DNA from: Bacteroidales bacterium
Lineage (GTDB): Bacteria; Bacteroidota; Bacteroidia; Bacteroidales; UBA932
Direction of reading: 5' to 3'
DNA length: 64,000 nucleotides
NCBI GenBank assembly: GCA_017630155.1
Contig: JAGBVU010000006.1
Coordinates: 47,979-111,978, forward strand
Both the position numbers and the translations under genes were made by a program. The first letter of the stretch is position 1. Each line of letters begins with the position of its first letter. Shown in pieces: positions 52,131 through 60,270 of this stretch. The notes beneath the pieces are model-generated. The model was not told the DNA's origin. It was given only the letters and a program-made list of their open reading frames with translations, and made no database searches.

Positions 52131-52943
52131 ATGAAGAATATATTTACGATATCTTTTTTGCTGCTGATTTTAATTTTTTCAGGTTGTAGAGATCCAAAAG
52201 GTCAATTTGAAAAGTCAAATAATCATAAGGTAGATACTTTACTCAATAATTTTGTCAGCGCCCTGAAAGATTCTACCAGCTCTTTTGAACATTTGTATGA
52301 AGTGGCATTACCATTGGCAAAATGCTTAAATGATAGTGTTTCTATGTCAGAACATGTAAATGTCAGAGTTAGGTGCAGGATGCTCTCTTGGTATGTTTTC
52401 AATGAAGTGGATTCTATGTTGGATTATATTGACTATAGTGATGACGATCAATTACAAGTGGATGAACTTTACAATTTGTTGTTCAATTCATTAAATAGGT
52501 GGAATTGCCATAATTTACCCGGAACTGATGTGTATTATACTGAAATAAGTGTAAGAACAGCAAAAGGAACTCAATACGAACAAGAAGATCATATAGATAT
52601 AAGTTTTACTAAATTTGAAGAAGATCAGGAAGATGAAAATTTTATCGTTATTACATTTCCTTCAAGTGCAGATAGTATGCATTCCATTGTCTTTTTCAAT
52701 AGAGATGAAAATTTAAGGATTGTAGATAATTCAGAGGGATTTATTCCTGAGGGTGTAGTTGAAGAGAATGGTAGATTCTCTTTTTACTTCGGTAGGGATG
52801 CTGTATCTAAGTTATTTGAATATGAGATGATGATGATCTCATATAAATCGAAGTATGAACCTACTGAAGGTTATTCTGGAGTAGAGTTGTTTGTAATGAA
52901 CTTAACTTATTTTAGGGATGCTGTTGCATGCTCTGGAAAATAG
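52131..52943 (+). CDS. Lipoprotein of unknown function
   Basis: 270 aa from the ATG at 52131 (MKNIFTISFLLLILIFSGC); an earlier in-frame start at 52101 overlaps the preceding gene and spoils the signal peptide. The lipobox is IFSGC (Cys19). The mature protein is acidic and Ser/Asp-rich with no motif I recognise. It lies 10 bp after the NTF2-like gene and shares the island's AT-rich codon use. Confidence 0.65.
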   Translation: MKNIFTISFLLLILIFSGCRDPKGQFEKSNNHKVDTLLNNFVSALKDSTSSFEHLYEVALPLAKCLNDSVSMSEHVNVRVRCRMLSWYVFNEVDSMLDYIDYSDDDQLQVDELYNLLFNSLNRWNCHNLPGTDVYYTEISVRTAKGTQYEQEDHIDISFTKFEEDQEDENFIVITFPSSADSMHSIVFFNRDENLRIVDNSEGFIPEGVVEENGRFSFYFGRDAVSKLFEYEMMMISYKSKYEPTEGYSGVELFVMNLTYFRDAVACSGK

Positions 52944-52956
52944 ATAAATCTCGGAT

Positions 52957-53214
52957 ATGGGTATGAAGTATAATTATGATCAAAATGAGTTTGTCTTAGT
53001 TTGCAGGAAAAGTGATTGGGAAAAGGGTACCGTTGGGGAAGATATGTTTCTTGTATATAGAAGCGAATGGGAAGAGAATGGGGAAACTTTTGATTTGCTT
53101 CTTACTTTAATCAGGGATGATGTGCTGGAACTATATCTGGTAGAAGATGAAGCTATAGTTATTGTTAGTCAATTGCCAAGTTCAGCTAAGTCTGATTTTA
53201 TACTTGTAAATTGA
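52957..53214 (+). CDS. Hypothetical protein, 85 aa
   Basis: Begins MGMKYNYDQNEFVLVCRKSDW, acidic, with alternating hydrophobic residues (ELYLVEDEAIVIVSQL) that suggest beta strands. No signal peptide, no recognised family. It starts 13 bp after the lipoprotein gene and is the last gene of the island before the inverted repeat at 53223. Confidence 0.5.
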   Translation: MGMKYNYDQNEFVLVCRKSDWEKGTVGEDMFLVYRSEWEENGETFDLLLTLIRDDVLELYLVEDEAIVIVSQLPSSAKSDFILVN

Positions 53215-53222
53215 TCTATCGG

Positions 53223-53371
53223 CCTGTAAGGGGTAGGAATGAAGAAACCATGCAACCCCTCTCTGGTTGCAGAGGTAATTGGCGAATAATGAACACCTTG
53301 TGGGTGATTATAATGAGCAGTCCGCATCTAAAGCGAGGGAGAGATTGTTCACGAATCCTGCTCCTTACAGG
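53223..53371. repeat. Imperfect palindrome at the right edge of the island
   Basis: Arms CCTGTAAGGGGTAGGAAT (53223-53240) and AATCCTGCTCCTTACAGG (53354-53371) pair at 15 of 18 positions. The right arm includes the rnhA stop codon at 53365-53367. The interior 53241-53353 has no gene. Confidence 0.6.
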
Positions 53372-53802
53372 TTTAGAAACTTCGAGGCGGCGGCGACGGC
53401 GAGGGTGTCACAGAGTTCGTTTTCGGGGTGGCCGGCGTGACCTTTGATCCAAATGAAGCGGACACGGTGCTGACGATATACCTTCAGAAAGCGAATCCAC
53501 AGGTCAGGGTTGGCCCTCTTTTCAAAATTTTTCTTTTCCCAGCCAAATACCCATCCCTGGTTCACAGCATCTACCACATATTTGGAGTCGCTGTATACTA
53601 TTACCTCAGCATTTTCACGCTTTATGGCTTCCAGTCCCACTATGACGGCCATGAGCTCCATCCTGTTGTTGGTGGTCTCTTCGAACCCTTCGGAGAGCTC
53701 TTTATAGTGTGTGCCGCACTTGAGGACCACCCCGTAGCCACCAGGGCCGGGGTTGCCTCTCGAAGATCCGTCTGTGTAGAGGTAAATGGGTAGTAGTGCC
53801 AT
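53365..53802 (-). CDS. rnhA: Ribonuclease HI
   Basis: Cleaves RNA in RNA-DNA hybrids. 145 aa, usual length. The four catalytic carboxylates are visible: Asp in [14 protein letters not shown], Glu in [10 protein letters not shown], Asp in [10 protein letters not shown], and Asp in [10 protein letters not shown]; the GHAG handle is present. First core gene on the right side of the island, 9 bp downstream of pdxA on the same strand. Confidence 0.95.
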   Translation of the reverse strand: MALLPIYLYTDGSSRGNPGPGGYGVVLKCGTHYKELSEGFEETTNNRMELMAVIVGLEAIKRENAEVIVYSDSKYVVDAVNQGWVFGWEKKNFEKRANPDLWIRFLKVYRQHRVRFIWIKGHAGHPENELCDTLAVAAASKFLNL

Positions 53803-53811
53803 ATCGGAATA

Positions 53812-54885
53812 CTATACCGGACCTTTAATGCCTTCAACTTTAGGTTCGTGGGTCACCTGCAGTACATCTGCCCTCATCTCTTCATAAAGTCTCCTGTTGC
53901 GTACGATGTCGATGGCTGCGTAGATGGATGATATCATTGGCATGGCGTTAGCCTCATTTTTCCCTGCAAGCTCATATGCTGTACCGTGGTCAGGAGATGT
54001 GCGGACAACAGGAAGTCCGGCGGTATAGTTCACTCCACAGTCAAATGAGAGAGCTTTGAATGGGATAAGCCCCTGGTCGTGATACATGGCCAGAACTGCG
54101 TCATAGTTGTTCTGGAGATTGTTTCCGAAGAAGCCGTCAGGAGAGTATGGTCCGAAAGCCAGGATATTCTCTTCGTTTGCCTTTTTGATGGCAGGGCAAA
54201 TGATTTCGAGCTCTTCACGTCCCAAAAGTCCACCGTCTCCGGCGTGAGGATTAAGACCGAGAACGGCGATTTTAGGTCTTATGATGTTGAAGTCCCTGCA
54301 GAGGGATTCGTGCATAAGTCTTATTTTACCCAGAATTTTCTCTATTGTAAGCGATTCTGATACTTTTCCAAGGGGAAGGTGGTTTGTGACCACACCCACT
54401 TTCATCTGCTCGGAGCACAGGAACATAAGTCCGTCGGTAGCACCGAACTCGTTGATGAGGTACTCTGTGTGGCCAGGGAAGCCGAATGAGCTGTCTGATA
54501 CAGCCTTTTTGTTGAATGGCGCTGTGACCATGGCGTCGATATGCCCCTCTTTGAGATCCTTTACGCAGGCTTTGAGGGCTAGGATGGAAGACTGTGCAGC
54601 TTCAACAGAAGGCTGGCCTGGCTCAATCTTGAAATTGTCAGGTACACAGTTGATTATATTGATCCTCTTGGGATGGCAATCTTTGGCTGTATTTATAATG
54701 TTGGTATTTACATTCTCGGTGCTTGGAACTTGCTTCTTGTAGAAACCGAAGGTCTTGGATGATCCGTAGACGATAGGGGTGCAAAGATCGAGCATTCTGG
54801 CATCTGCCAAAGCTTTAATGATAACTTCGTAACCGATTCCGTTGGGGTCACCCTGGGTGATGCCCACTATAATTTTTTGACTCAT
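53812..54885 (-). CDS. pdxA: 4-hydroxythreonine-4-phosphate dehydrogenase
   Basis: NAD-dependent step of the DXP-dependent vitamin B6 pathway. 357 aa. TQGDPNGIGYEVI, MVTAPFNKKAV, FPGHTEYL, LNPHAGDGGLLGREE, MYHDQGLIPFKAL (metal-site Asp/His), and NYTAGLPVVRTSPDHGTAYE are all intact. The neighbour rnhA is 9 bp downstream on the same strand; gpsA is divergent. Confidence 0.95.
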   Translation of the reverse strand: MSQKIIVGITQGDPNGIGYEVIIKALADARMLDLCTPIVYGSSKTFGFYKKQVPSTENVNTNIINTAKDCHPKRINIINCVPDNFKIEPGQPSVEAAQSSILALKACVKDLKEGHIDAMVTAPFNKKAVSDSSFGFPGHTEYLINEFGATDGLMFLCSEQMKVGVVTNHLPLGKVSESLTIEKILGKIRLMHESLCRDFNIIRPKIAVLGLNPHAGDGGLLGREELEIICPAIKKANEENILAFGPYSPDGFFGNNLQNNYDAVLAMYHDQGLIPFKALSFDCGVNYTAGLPVVRTSPDHGTAYELAGKNEANAMPMISSIYAAIDIVRNRRLYEEMRADVLQVTHEPKVEGIKGPV

Positions 54886-54936
54886 ATTTATTCAGTAGTT
54901 TGAAGCCGCAAGTTAGGAAAATTTTCCATAAATCAC

Positions 54937-54944
54937 TATCTTTG
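54937..54944 (+). promoter_or_regulatory. -7 box for gpsA
   Basis: TATCTTTG, an exact TAnnTTTG match, 22 bp before the ATG at 54967. Confidence 0.62.
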
Positions 54945-54966
54945 TCTAAGATTGACTTTATCAGAT

Positions 54967-55980
54967 ATGGAACATATTCTTGAGAATGAAAACCCCAGGT
55001 TCTCTGTTATAGGAGGCGGCAGTTGGGCGACAGCTATTGTTAAACTTCTGACCAGAAACAAGAGAAAGGTCTGCTGGTATATGAGAAGCCAGAGTGCTAT
55101 CGACCATATTGTCAAATATCAGCACCACCCGTCATACCTCCCTTCTGTGGAGCTTGACACAGAGTTGCTGGATATCAGTAGTGATATGAACTATGTGGCG
55201 GGATATGGTGAGGTGGTAGTATTTGCCATCCCATCTGCATATTTTCTCGATGAGGTGGCCAAACTGGATGTCGATCTGAAAGGGAAACTCATCGTGTCGG
55301 CAGTAAAGGGTTTTGTAGGTGATGACCATATCACTATAGCAGAGTATTTTAATCAGGTCCACTCTATCCCATTTGACAGAATAGGGGTTCTCAGTGGTCC
55401 TTGTCACGCTGAAGAGGTGTCCAGAGAGAGACTCTCATATATTACTGTCTCTTCAAAGCATATGAAAGTCTCTGAATATCTGTGCGGATTTCTTCAGAAC
55501 TATTTCATCAAGGCTATCCCCGGTACAGATATTTATGGGGTGGAGTATGCTGCGGCACTTAAGAATATTTATGCCATCGCAGCTGGTATATGTGTAGGTC
55601 TCAACTATGGTGACAACTTCCTCGCTGTTCTCATCTCCAATGCTTTCGGTGAGATGAAGAGATTTATCAATGCCACCCACGCTGACAATAACCGTGACAC
55701 CACAAATTCGGCATATCTCGGAGACCTGCTTGTTACCTGCTATTCGCAGTTCAGCCGTAACCGCACTTTCGGTCTGATGATAGGCAAGTCTTACTCTGTC
55801 AAGACTGCACAGCTCGAGATGAAGCAGGTGGTGGAGGGGTACTACGCTGTAAAGGCTATCCACGAGATTAACAAAAAGTACAATGTCAGTATGCCTATTG
55901 CTGATGCTGTCTATGCTATCCTGTATGACCATTGGTATGCCGATGCAGTGATAGAGGAACTGACCAAAAAGCTGAAATAA
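54967..55980 (+). CDS. gpsA: Glycerol-3-phosphate dehydrogenase [NAD(P)+]
   Basis: Makes sn-glycerol 3-phosphate from DHAP for phospholipid synthesis. The ATG at 54967 (MEHILENENPRFSVIGGGSW) is chosen over an in-frame TTG at 54952, which is too near the promoter. 337 aa. Rossmann motif VIGGGSWATAIVKLL, VSAVKGFV with catalytic Lys, GPCHAEE, and the second Lys in VEYAAALKNIYAIAAGI. Followed 24 bp later by pgi. Confidence 0.95.
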   Translation: MEHILENENPRFSVIGGGSWATAIVKLLTRNKRKVCWYMRSQSAIDHIVKYQHHPSYLPSVELDTELLDISSDMNYVAGYGEVVVFAIPSAYFLDEVAKLDVDLKGKLIVSAVKGFVGDDHITIAEYFNQVHSIPFDRIGVLSGPCHAEEVSRERLSYITVSSKHMKVSEYLCGFLQNYFIKAIPGTDIYGVEYAAALKNIYAIAAGICVGLNYGDNFLAVLISNAFGEMKRFINATHADNNRDTTNSAYLGDLLVTCYSQFSRNRTFGLMIGKSYSVKTAQLEMKQVVEGYYAVKAIHEINKKYNVSMPIADAVYAILYDHWYADAVIEELTKKLK

Positions 55981-56004
55981 AAACACTAAAAATATAAACG
56001 CATT

Positions 56005-57309
56005 ATGATTAAACTTACTGCAAATCCATCTGAGAAATATTTGGATAAAGCACTTGAGGCACTTGATGTTCTTGCCAATGAAAATGGCCCAGGCAACGAT
56101 TTCCTAGGCTGGAAAAAACTCCCTACCACAACCCCTGAATCACTTTTCCAGGAGTGTGACGAGGTGGTTGAAAACTGGAAGAAACTTGGTGTTGAGGTAG
56201 TGGTGGCTATCGGAATCGGAGGCTCATACCTTGGCGCAAAGGCTACTATCGAAGCACTTTCACACAACTTCGAAGCAGCTATGCCTGCAAAAGGGCCTCG
56301 CGTAGTGTTTGCCGGACACAACCTCTCAGAGGATTATCACGCAGAACTTCTTGAGTATCTTGAAGGTAAATCTGTTGCTGCTGTAGTTATCTCAAAATCA
56401 GGTACTACTACCGAGCCTGCTCTTGCATTCAGAATCATCAAATCATATATTGAGGCAAAATACGGAAAAGATGGTGCACGTGAGAGAATCGTGGCTGTGA
56501 CCGATGCAGCAAGAGGGGCCCTCAAGACCATGTCCAATGATGAAGGTTACAAGACTTTCGTGATTCCAGACGATGTGGGAGGCCGCTTCTCAGTTCTTAC
56601 CCCTGTGGGCCTTATCCCTATCGCCCTTGCCGGTTATGACATCCGTGCACTTGTAAAAGGTGCTGCCGCAATGGCTGCAAAATGCTATGAGCGCAATCAT
56701 GACAATATCGCAGTCCGCTACGCTGCTATCCGCAATGAGTACTATGACTCAGGCAAATCTATCGAGCTGCTTGTTAACTACAATCCTAAGCTCCACTCTA
56801 TCAGCGAGTGGTGGAAACAGCTCTACGGAGAGTCAGAGGGTAAGGACGGCAAAGGTATCTTCCCTGCATCAGCTACCTTCACTACAGACCTTCACTCACT
56901 TGGCCAATATGTTCAGGATGGTCAGAGAATCCTATTTGAGACCATGTTCTCAGTGGAGAAGACCAACAAATCGCTCATTATCGGTGAAGATGCCCAGAAT
57001 CTTGATGGTCTGAATTATCTTGCAGGCAAACATCTTGAGTATTGCAACCAGATGGCAGAGGCAGGTTCTCGCCTTTCTCATATGGATGGTGGTGTCCCTT
57101 GCATCTCTCTTTCAATGGAGAAGATCGATGAGTACAACCTCGGTGAGCTATTCTACTTCTTCGAAGTGGGCTGTGGTGTAAGTGCTTATATGCTTGGTGT
57201 AAATCCTTTCGACCAACCTGGTGTAGAGGGTTACAAGAAGAATATGTTTGCCCTGCTTGGCAAGCCTGGCTATGAGGTGCAGGGTGACGAACTTCGCAAA
57301 AGACTGTAG
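56005..57309 (+). CDS. pgi: Glucose-6-phosphate isomerase
   Basis: Interconverts glucose 6-phosphate and fructose 6-phosphate. 434 aa, the short bacterial form. GIGGSYLGAKATIEAL, VISKSGTTTEPALAFRI (phosphate-binding SIS motif), DDVGGRFSVLTPVGLIP and NPFDQPGVEGYKKNMF with the catalytic region. gpsA lies just upstream, so the two carbon-metabolism genes may be co-transcribed. Confidence 0.96.
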   Translation: MIKLTANPSEKYLDKALEALDVLANENGPGNDFLGWKKLPTTTPESLFQECDEVVENWKKLGVEVVVAIGIGGSYLGAKATIEALSHNFEAAMPAKGPRVVFAGHNLSEDYHAELLEYLEGKSVAAVVISKSGTTTEPALAFRIIKSYIEAKYGKDGARERIVAVTDAARGALKTMSNDEGYKTFVIPDDVGGRFSVLTPVGLIPIALAGYDIRALVKGAAAMAAKCYERNHDNIAVRYAAIRNEYYDSGKSIELLVNYNPKLHSISEWWKQLYGESEGKDGKGIFPASATFTTDLHSLGQYVQDGQRILFETMFSVEKTNKSLIIGEDAQNLDGLNYLAGKHLEYCNQMAEAGSRLSHMDGGVPCISLSMEKIDEYNLGELFYFFEVGCGVSAYMLGVNPFDQPGVEGYKKNMFALLGKPGYEVQGDELRKRL

Positions 57310-57349
57310 ATGCAGACAGATATTTAATCTCTGCAAATCGGAATGATAT

Positions 57350-57473
57350 GGCGGGCATCGCAATAGCCTGCCCGTCAAACATAAATTTTATTATGGGCTG
57401 GAAATGTGGCAAAATCCAGCCCATAATGTATAAATAGGGTGGTTAGGGCTGGAAAAGTGGCATTCTTGAGCCC
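57350..57473. repeat. Hairpin cluster between pgi and the addB-like gene
   Basis: Three hairpins in a row: GGCGGGCA with TGCCCGTC (57350-57376); TTATGGGCTGG with CCAGCCCATAA, 11 bp perfect (57391-57426); GGGCT with AGCCC (57446-57473). The last two share the word GGGCTGGAAA.GTGGCA, so they are a direct duplication. They occupy most of the 203-bp gap. Confidence 0.65.
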
Positions 57474-57512
57474 GTTTTGTAACATTTGGCAGCATAAATC
57501 GTATAATAGTGT

Positions 57513-60266
57513 ATGATGAACGGATTTTTACAACAGGTAGCCCAGATATATGTGGACAAAATGGGTGACGGGATAGCCGACTGCTGTTTCGTCTTTCCAA
57601 ACAGGCGCTCGTCACTTTTCTTCAGGAAATATCTCGGGGAAAAGCTCCCCAAGCCGATGTTCAGCCCTACACTGACCACTATCAATAACCTATTTGCCCA
57701 GATATCGGGGCTAAAAGTAGCTGACAAGATATCACTGCTCATAGATCTCTATCAGGAGTACAATGTCTCTACATTTGACGAATTTGTATTCTGGGGAGAC
57801 ATAATACTCAATGACTTTGACGACATAGACAAATATCTCGTCGATGCAGAAAAACTCTTCACAAATATAAAGGATCTTCACGATCTGGACGGAGGCTACG
57901 AATTTCTCTCTGATGAGCAGATAAAGGCCATCAAGTCGTTTTGGCGCACTTTCAACGAATATTCCGGTGGTCCAAAAGAGAGGGAGTTTATCACCTTATG
58001 GGACAGTCTCTACGGTATATACTCCCGTTTCAAAGCAAGACTTGAGGCTAAAGGGGAGGCGTATGAAGGGATGATTTACCGCTCTGTAGCAGAGGATGTG
58101 AAGTGCCGGACAGAATTGCCGGAGGCTCTCAAGCGATACAAAAAGATAGTCTTTGTAGGTCTTAATGCTCTCAATGAGTGTGAAAAGGTCCTTTTGACCT
58201 ATCTGAAAAAAGAGGGTGTGGCCGACTTTTATTGGGACTTCTATGGAGATGAAATCACTGATGAGGCCAACAAATCCTCTCTCTTTATGAAGGAGAACGT
58301 GCTCCAATACCCATCTCTGTACCCTTTGTCCGACGGGCAAAAGGGGATCAACCTTGCAGAGAGGGAGATAAAAGTTATTGGGGTCCCATCTGCAGTGGGG
58401 CAGGCGAAGTATCTTCAGCAGATACTCCAGGGGCTTGACCCGTTTGCCACCTCTATTGTCCTCCCTGATGAGAATCTCCTTTTCCCTGTGCTCAACTCCA
58501 TCCCTGAGGAGATAGATGAGATAAATGTAACAATGGGATACTCCCTCAAAAACTCGCAGGTGGCATCATTCATGGGGCACCTTGCCCCCCTTTGGAAAAA
58601 GGCAAAAGAGATCAATGGGGTGACCCATTTCTATCACGCCAATGTTGTTGCCCTACTTGGACATAAATATATCCAGGATATGGATGGAGTGGGAGAAAAA
58701 GCGAGGGAGATCAGAAAGCAGATGATTGAGAGCAATATGATCTTTGCCCCTGCGACCCTTTTTGAGGGGGATGATCTTATAGGTTTCATCTTCAAGCAGA
58801 GGCCTGACTCGATGGCAGACTACCAGATAGCATTGCTCGAAGAGCTGCAGAAGGGTTTGGATCCACTCGATAAAGAATTTGTTCTGGGGTATTTCAAATG
58901 TATCAACCGCCTCAAAGGGTTCAACCTCAGCATAAAGGATGAGACCTGGTTCAAACTGCTGGCGCAACTGGTGTCGGCTATCTCCATCCCTTTCAATGGT
59001 GAGCCCCTCTCCGGACTGCAGATTATGGGACCATTGGAGACCCGAGCCCTCGATTTTGAGAATGTTATAATATTGAGTTGCAATGAGGGGAAATTCCCTT
59101 CGAGGAGCGTGAGCAACTCATTTGTCCCCTATAACCTGAGGAAAGGGTTCGACCTCCCGAACTATGAGTTCCAGGACTCTATCTCCGCATATCACTTCTA
59201 TCGGAGCATCTACAGAGCGAAGAGGGTATATCTGATGTATGATACACGCACAGAGGGGGTTAACCGCTCGGGGGAGGTGAGCAGGTTTGTCAAGCAACTC
59301 AAGTACCATCACGGGGCGAACATTACCGAGAAGGTGGTTACATATAAGATAGATAGTGGCCCTTCGGGCAAAATAAAAGTGGAGAAGAGTGATGAGATGA
59401 TAGCAAAGCTCCATGAGCACAATTTCTCTGCATCATCACTCAATATGTACCTCGATTGTCCCCTTAAATTCTATTTTCAGGCAGTGGAGAAGATAAAGGA
59501 GGAGGACGAGGTGACCGAGCAGGTGGAGGCCAATGTCTTCGGAACTATGTTCCATGAGGTGATGCAGAAGATATATGAGCCTTACTGCGGAGAGATCATT
59601 TCTTCGCAGATGATAGATAAGTGGATGAAGGACAAGGAGATGATTCAGGAGCTTATCAGGAATGCATTTGCCAATGAGATGAAAATCAAAAATATAGAGG
59701 GGAAGAACAAGATAGTTGAGGCGCTGATATTCAGATATGTTCTCAAAACTCTCGAGCAGGACAGAAAGAAGGCCCCATTTCTCTTTACCAGTGTGGAGGA
59801 GAGGTGTTTTGTGGAGGCTACCCTCCCTGGGAGCGGTGCAGAGGTTAAATTTTTCGGAATCATAGACCGTCGTGACGGTGTGGATGACAATGACCGGATA
59901 GTGGACTATAAGACAGGTGGTTACTCCATAGAATGGAAAGAGGTGGAGGATATGTTTGACCGTCCTGCAGACAAGAGGGGATATACTGCTCTTCAGATGA
60001 TGTTCTATCTCTATCTCCTCGATATGAAAGGGCTGGTAAAGGATGTGGATAGGGCTGTTATGGCAGTATGCTCCCTGAAGGACCTGTTCGGGTCATCAAA
60101 AGATTTGCCTGCCTTTGGAATAACCCGTGCAGATTACGACCTCTTCGTGGAGAGGCTATATGATCTGGTGGAGAATCAGATACTTAATAAAGAGATCCCT
60201 TTTGAGGCGAAGGGTGAAGGTAAAACCTGTGAGTATTGCCCGTACTCCGTAGTATGTAACAAATAG
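57513..60266 (+). CDS. addB: PD-(D/E)XK nuclease-helicase subunit, AddB-like
   Basis: 917 aa partner of the following helicase in double-strand-break end processing. The N-terminal part is a degenerate UvrD-like helicase (CCFVFPNRRSSLFFRKYL, no Walker A Lys). The C-terminal nuclease has FFGIIDRRDG and VDYKTGGY (PD-(D/E)XK core). Cysteines for a 4Fe-4S pin flank it: LDCPLKFYF at about residue 650 and CEYCPYSVVC at the extreme end, as in AddB. Gene order and length fit the Bacteroidetes AddAB form. Confidence 0.88.
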   Translation: MMNGFLQQVAQIYVDKMGDGIADCCFVFPNRRSSLFFRKYLGEKLPKPMFSPTLTTINNLFAQISGLKVADKISLLIDLYQEYNVSTFDEFVFWGDIILNDFDDIDKYLVDAEKLFTNIKDLHDLDGGYEFLSDEQIKAIKSFWRTFNEYSGGPKEREFITLWDSLYGIYSRFKARLEAKGEAYEGMIYRSVAEDVKCRTELPEALKRYKKIVFVGLNALNECEKVLLTYLKKEGVADFYWDFYGDEITDEANKSSLFMKENVLQYPSLYPLSDGQKGINLAEREIKVIGVPSAVGQAKYLQQILQGLDPFATSIVLPDENLLFPVLNSIPEEIDEINVTMGYSLKNSQVASFMGHLAPLWKKAKEINGVTHFYHANVVALLGHKYIQDMDGVGEKAREIRKQMIESNMIFAPATLFEGDDLIGFIFKQRPDSMADYQIALLEELQKGLDPLDKEFVLGYFKCINRLKGFNLSIKDETWFKLLAQLVSAISIPFNGEPLSGLQIMGPLETRALDFENVIILSCNEGKFPSRSVSNSFVPYNLRKGFDLPNYEFQDSISAYHFYRSIYRAKRVYLMYDTRTEGVNRSGEVSRFVKQLKYHHGANITEKVVTYKIDSGPSGKIKVEKSDEMIAKLHEHNFSASSLNMYLDCPLKFYFQAVEKIKEEDEVTEQVEANVFGTMFHEVMQKIYEPYCGEIISSQMIDKWMKDKEMIQELIRNAFANEMKIKNIEGKNKIVEALIFRYVLKTLEQDRKKAPFLFTSVEERCFVEATLPGSGAEVKFFGIIDRRDGVDDNDRIVDYKTGGYSIEWKEVEDMFDRPADKRGYTALQMMFYLYLLDMKGLVKDVDRAVMAVCSLKDLFGSSKDLPAFGITRADYDLFVERLYDLVENQILNKEIPFEAKGEGKTCEYCPYSVVCNK

Positions 60267-60270
60267 AGCT

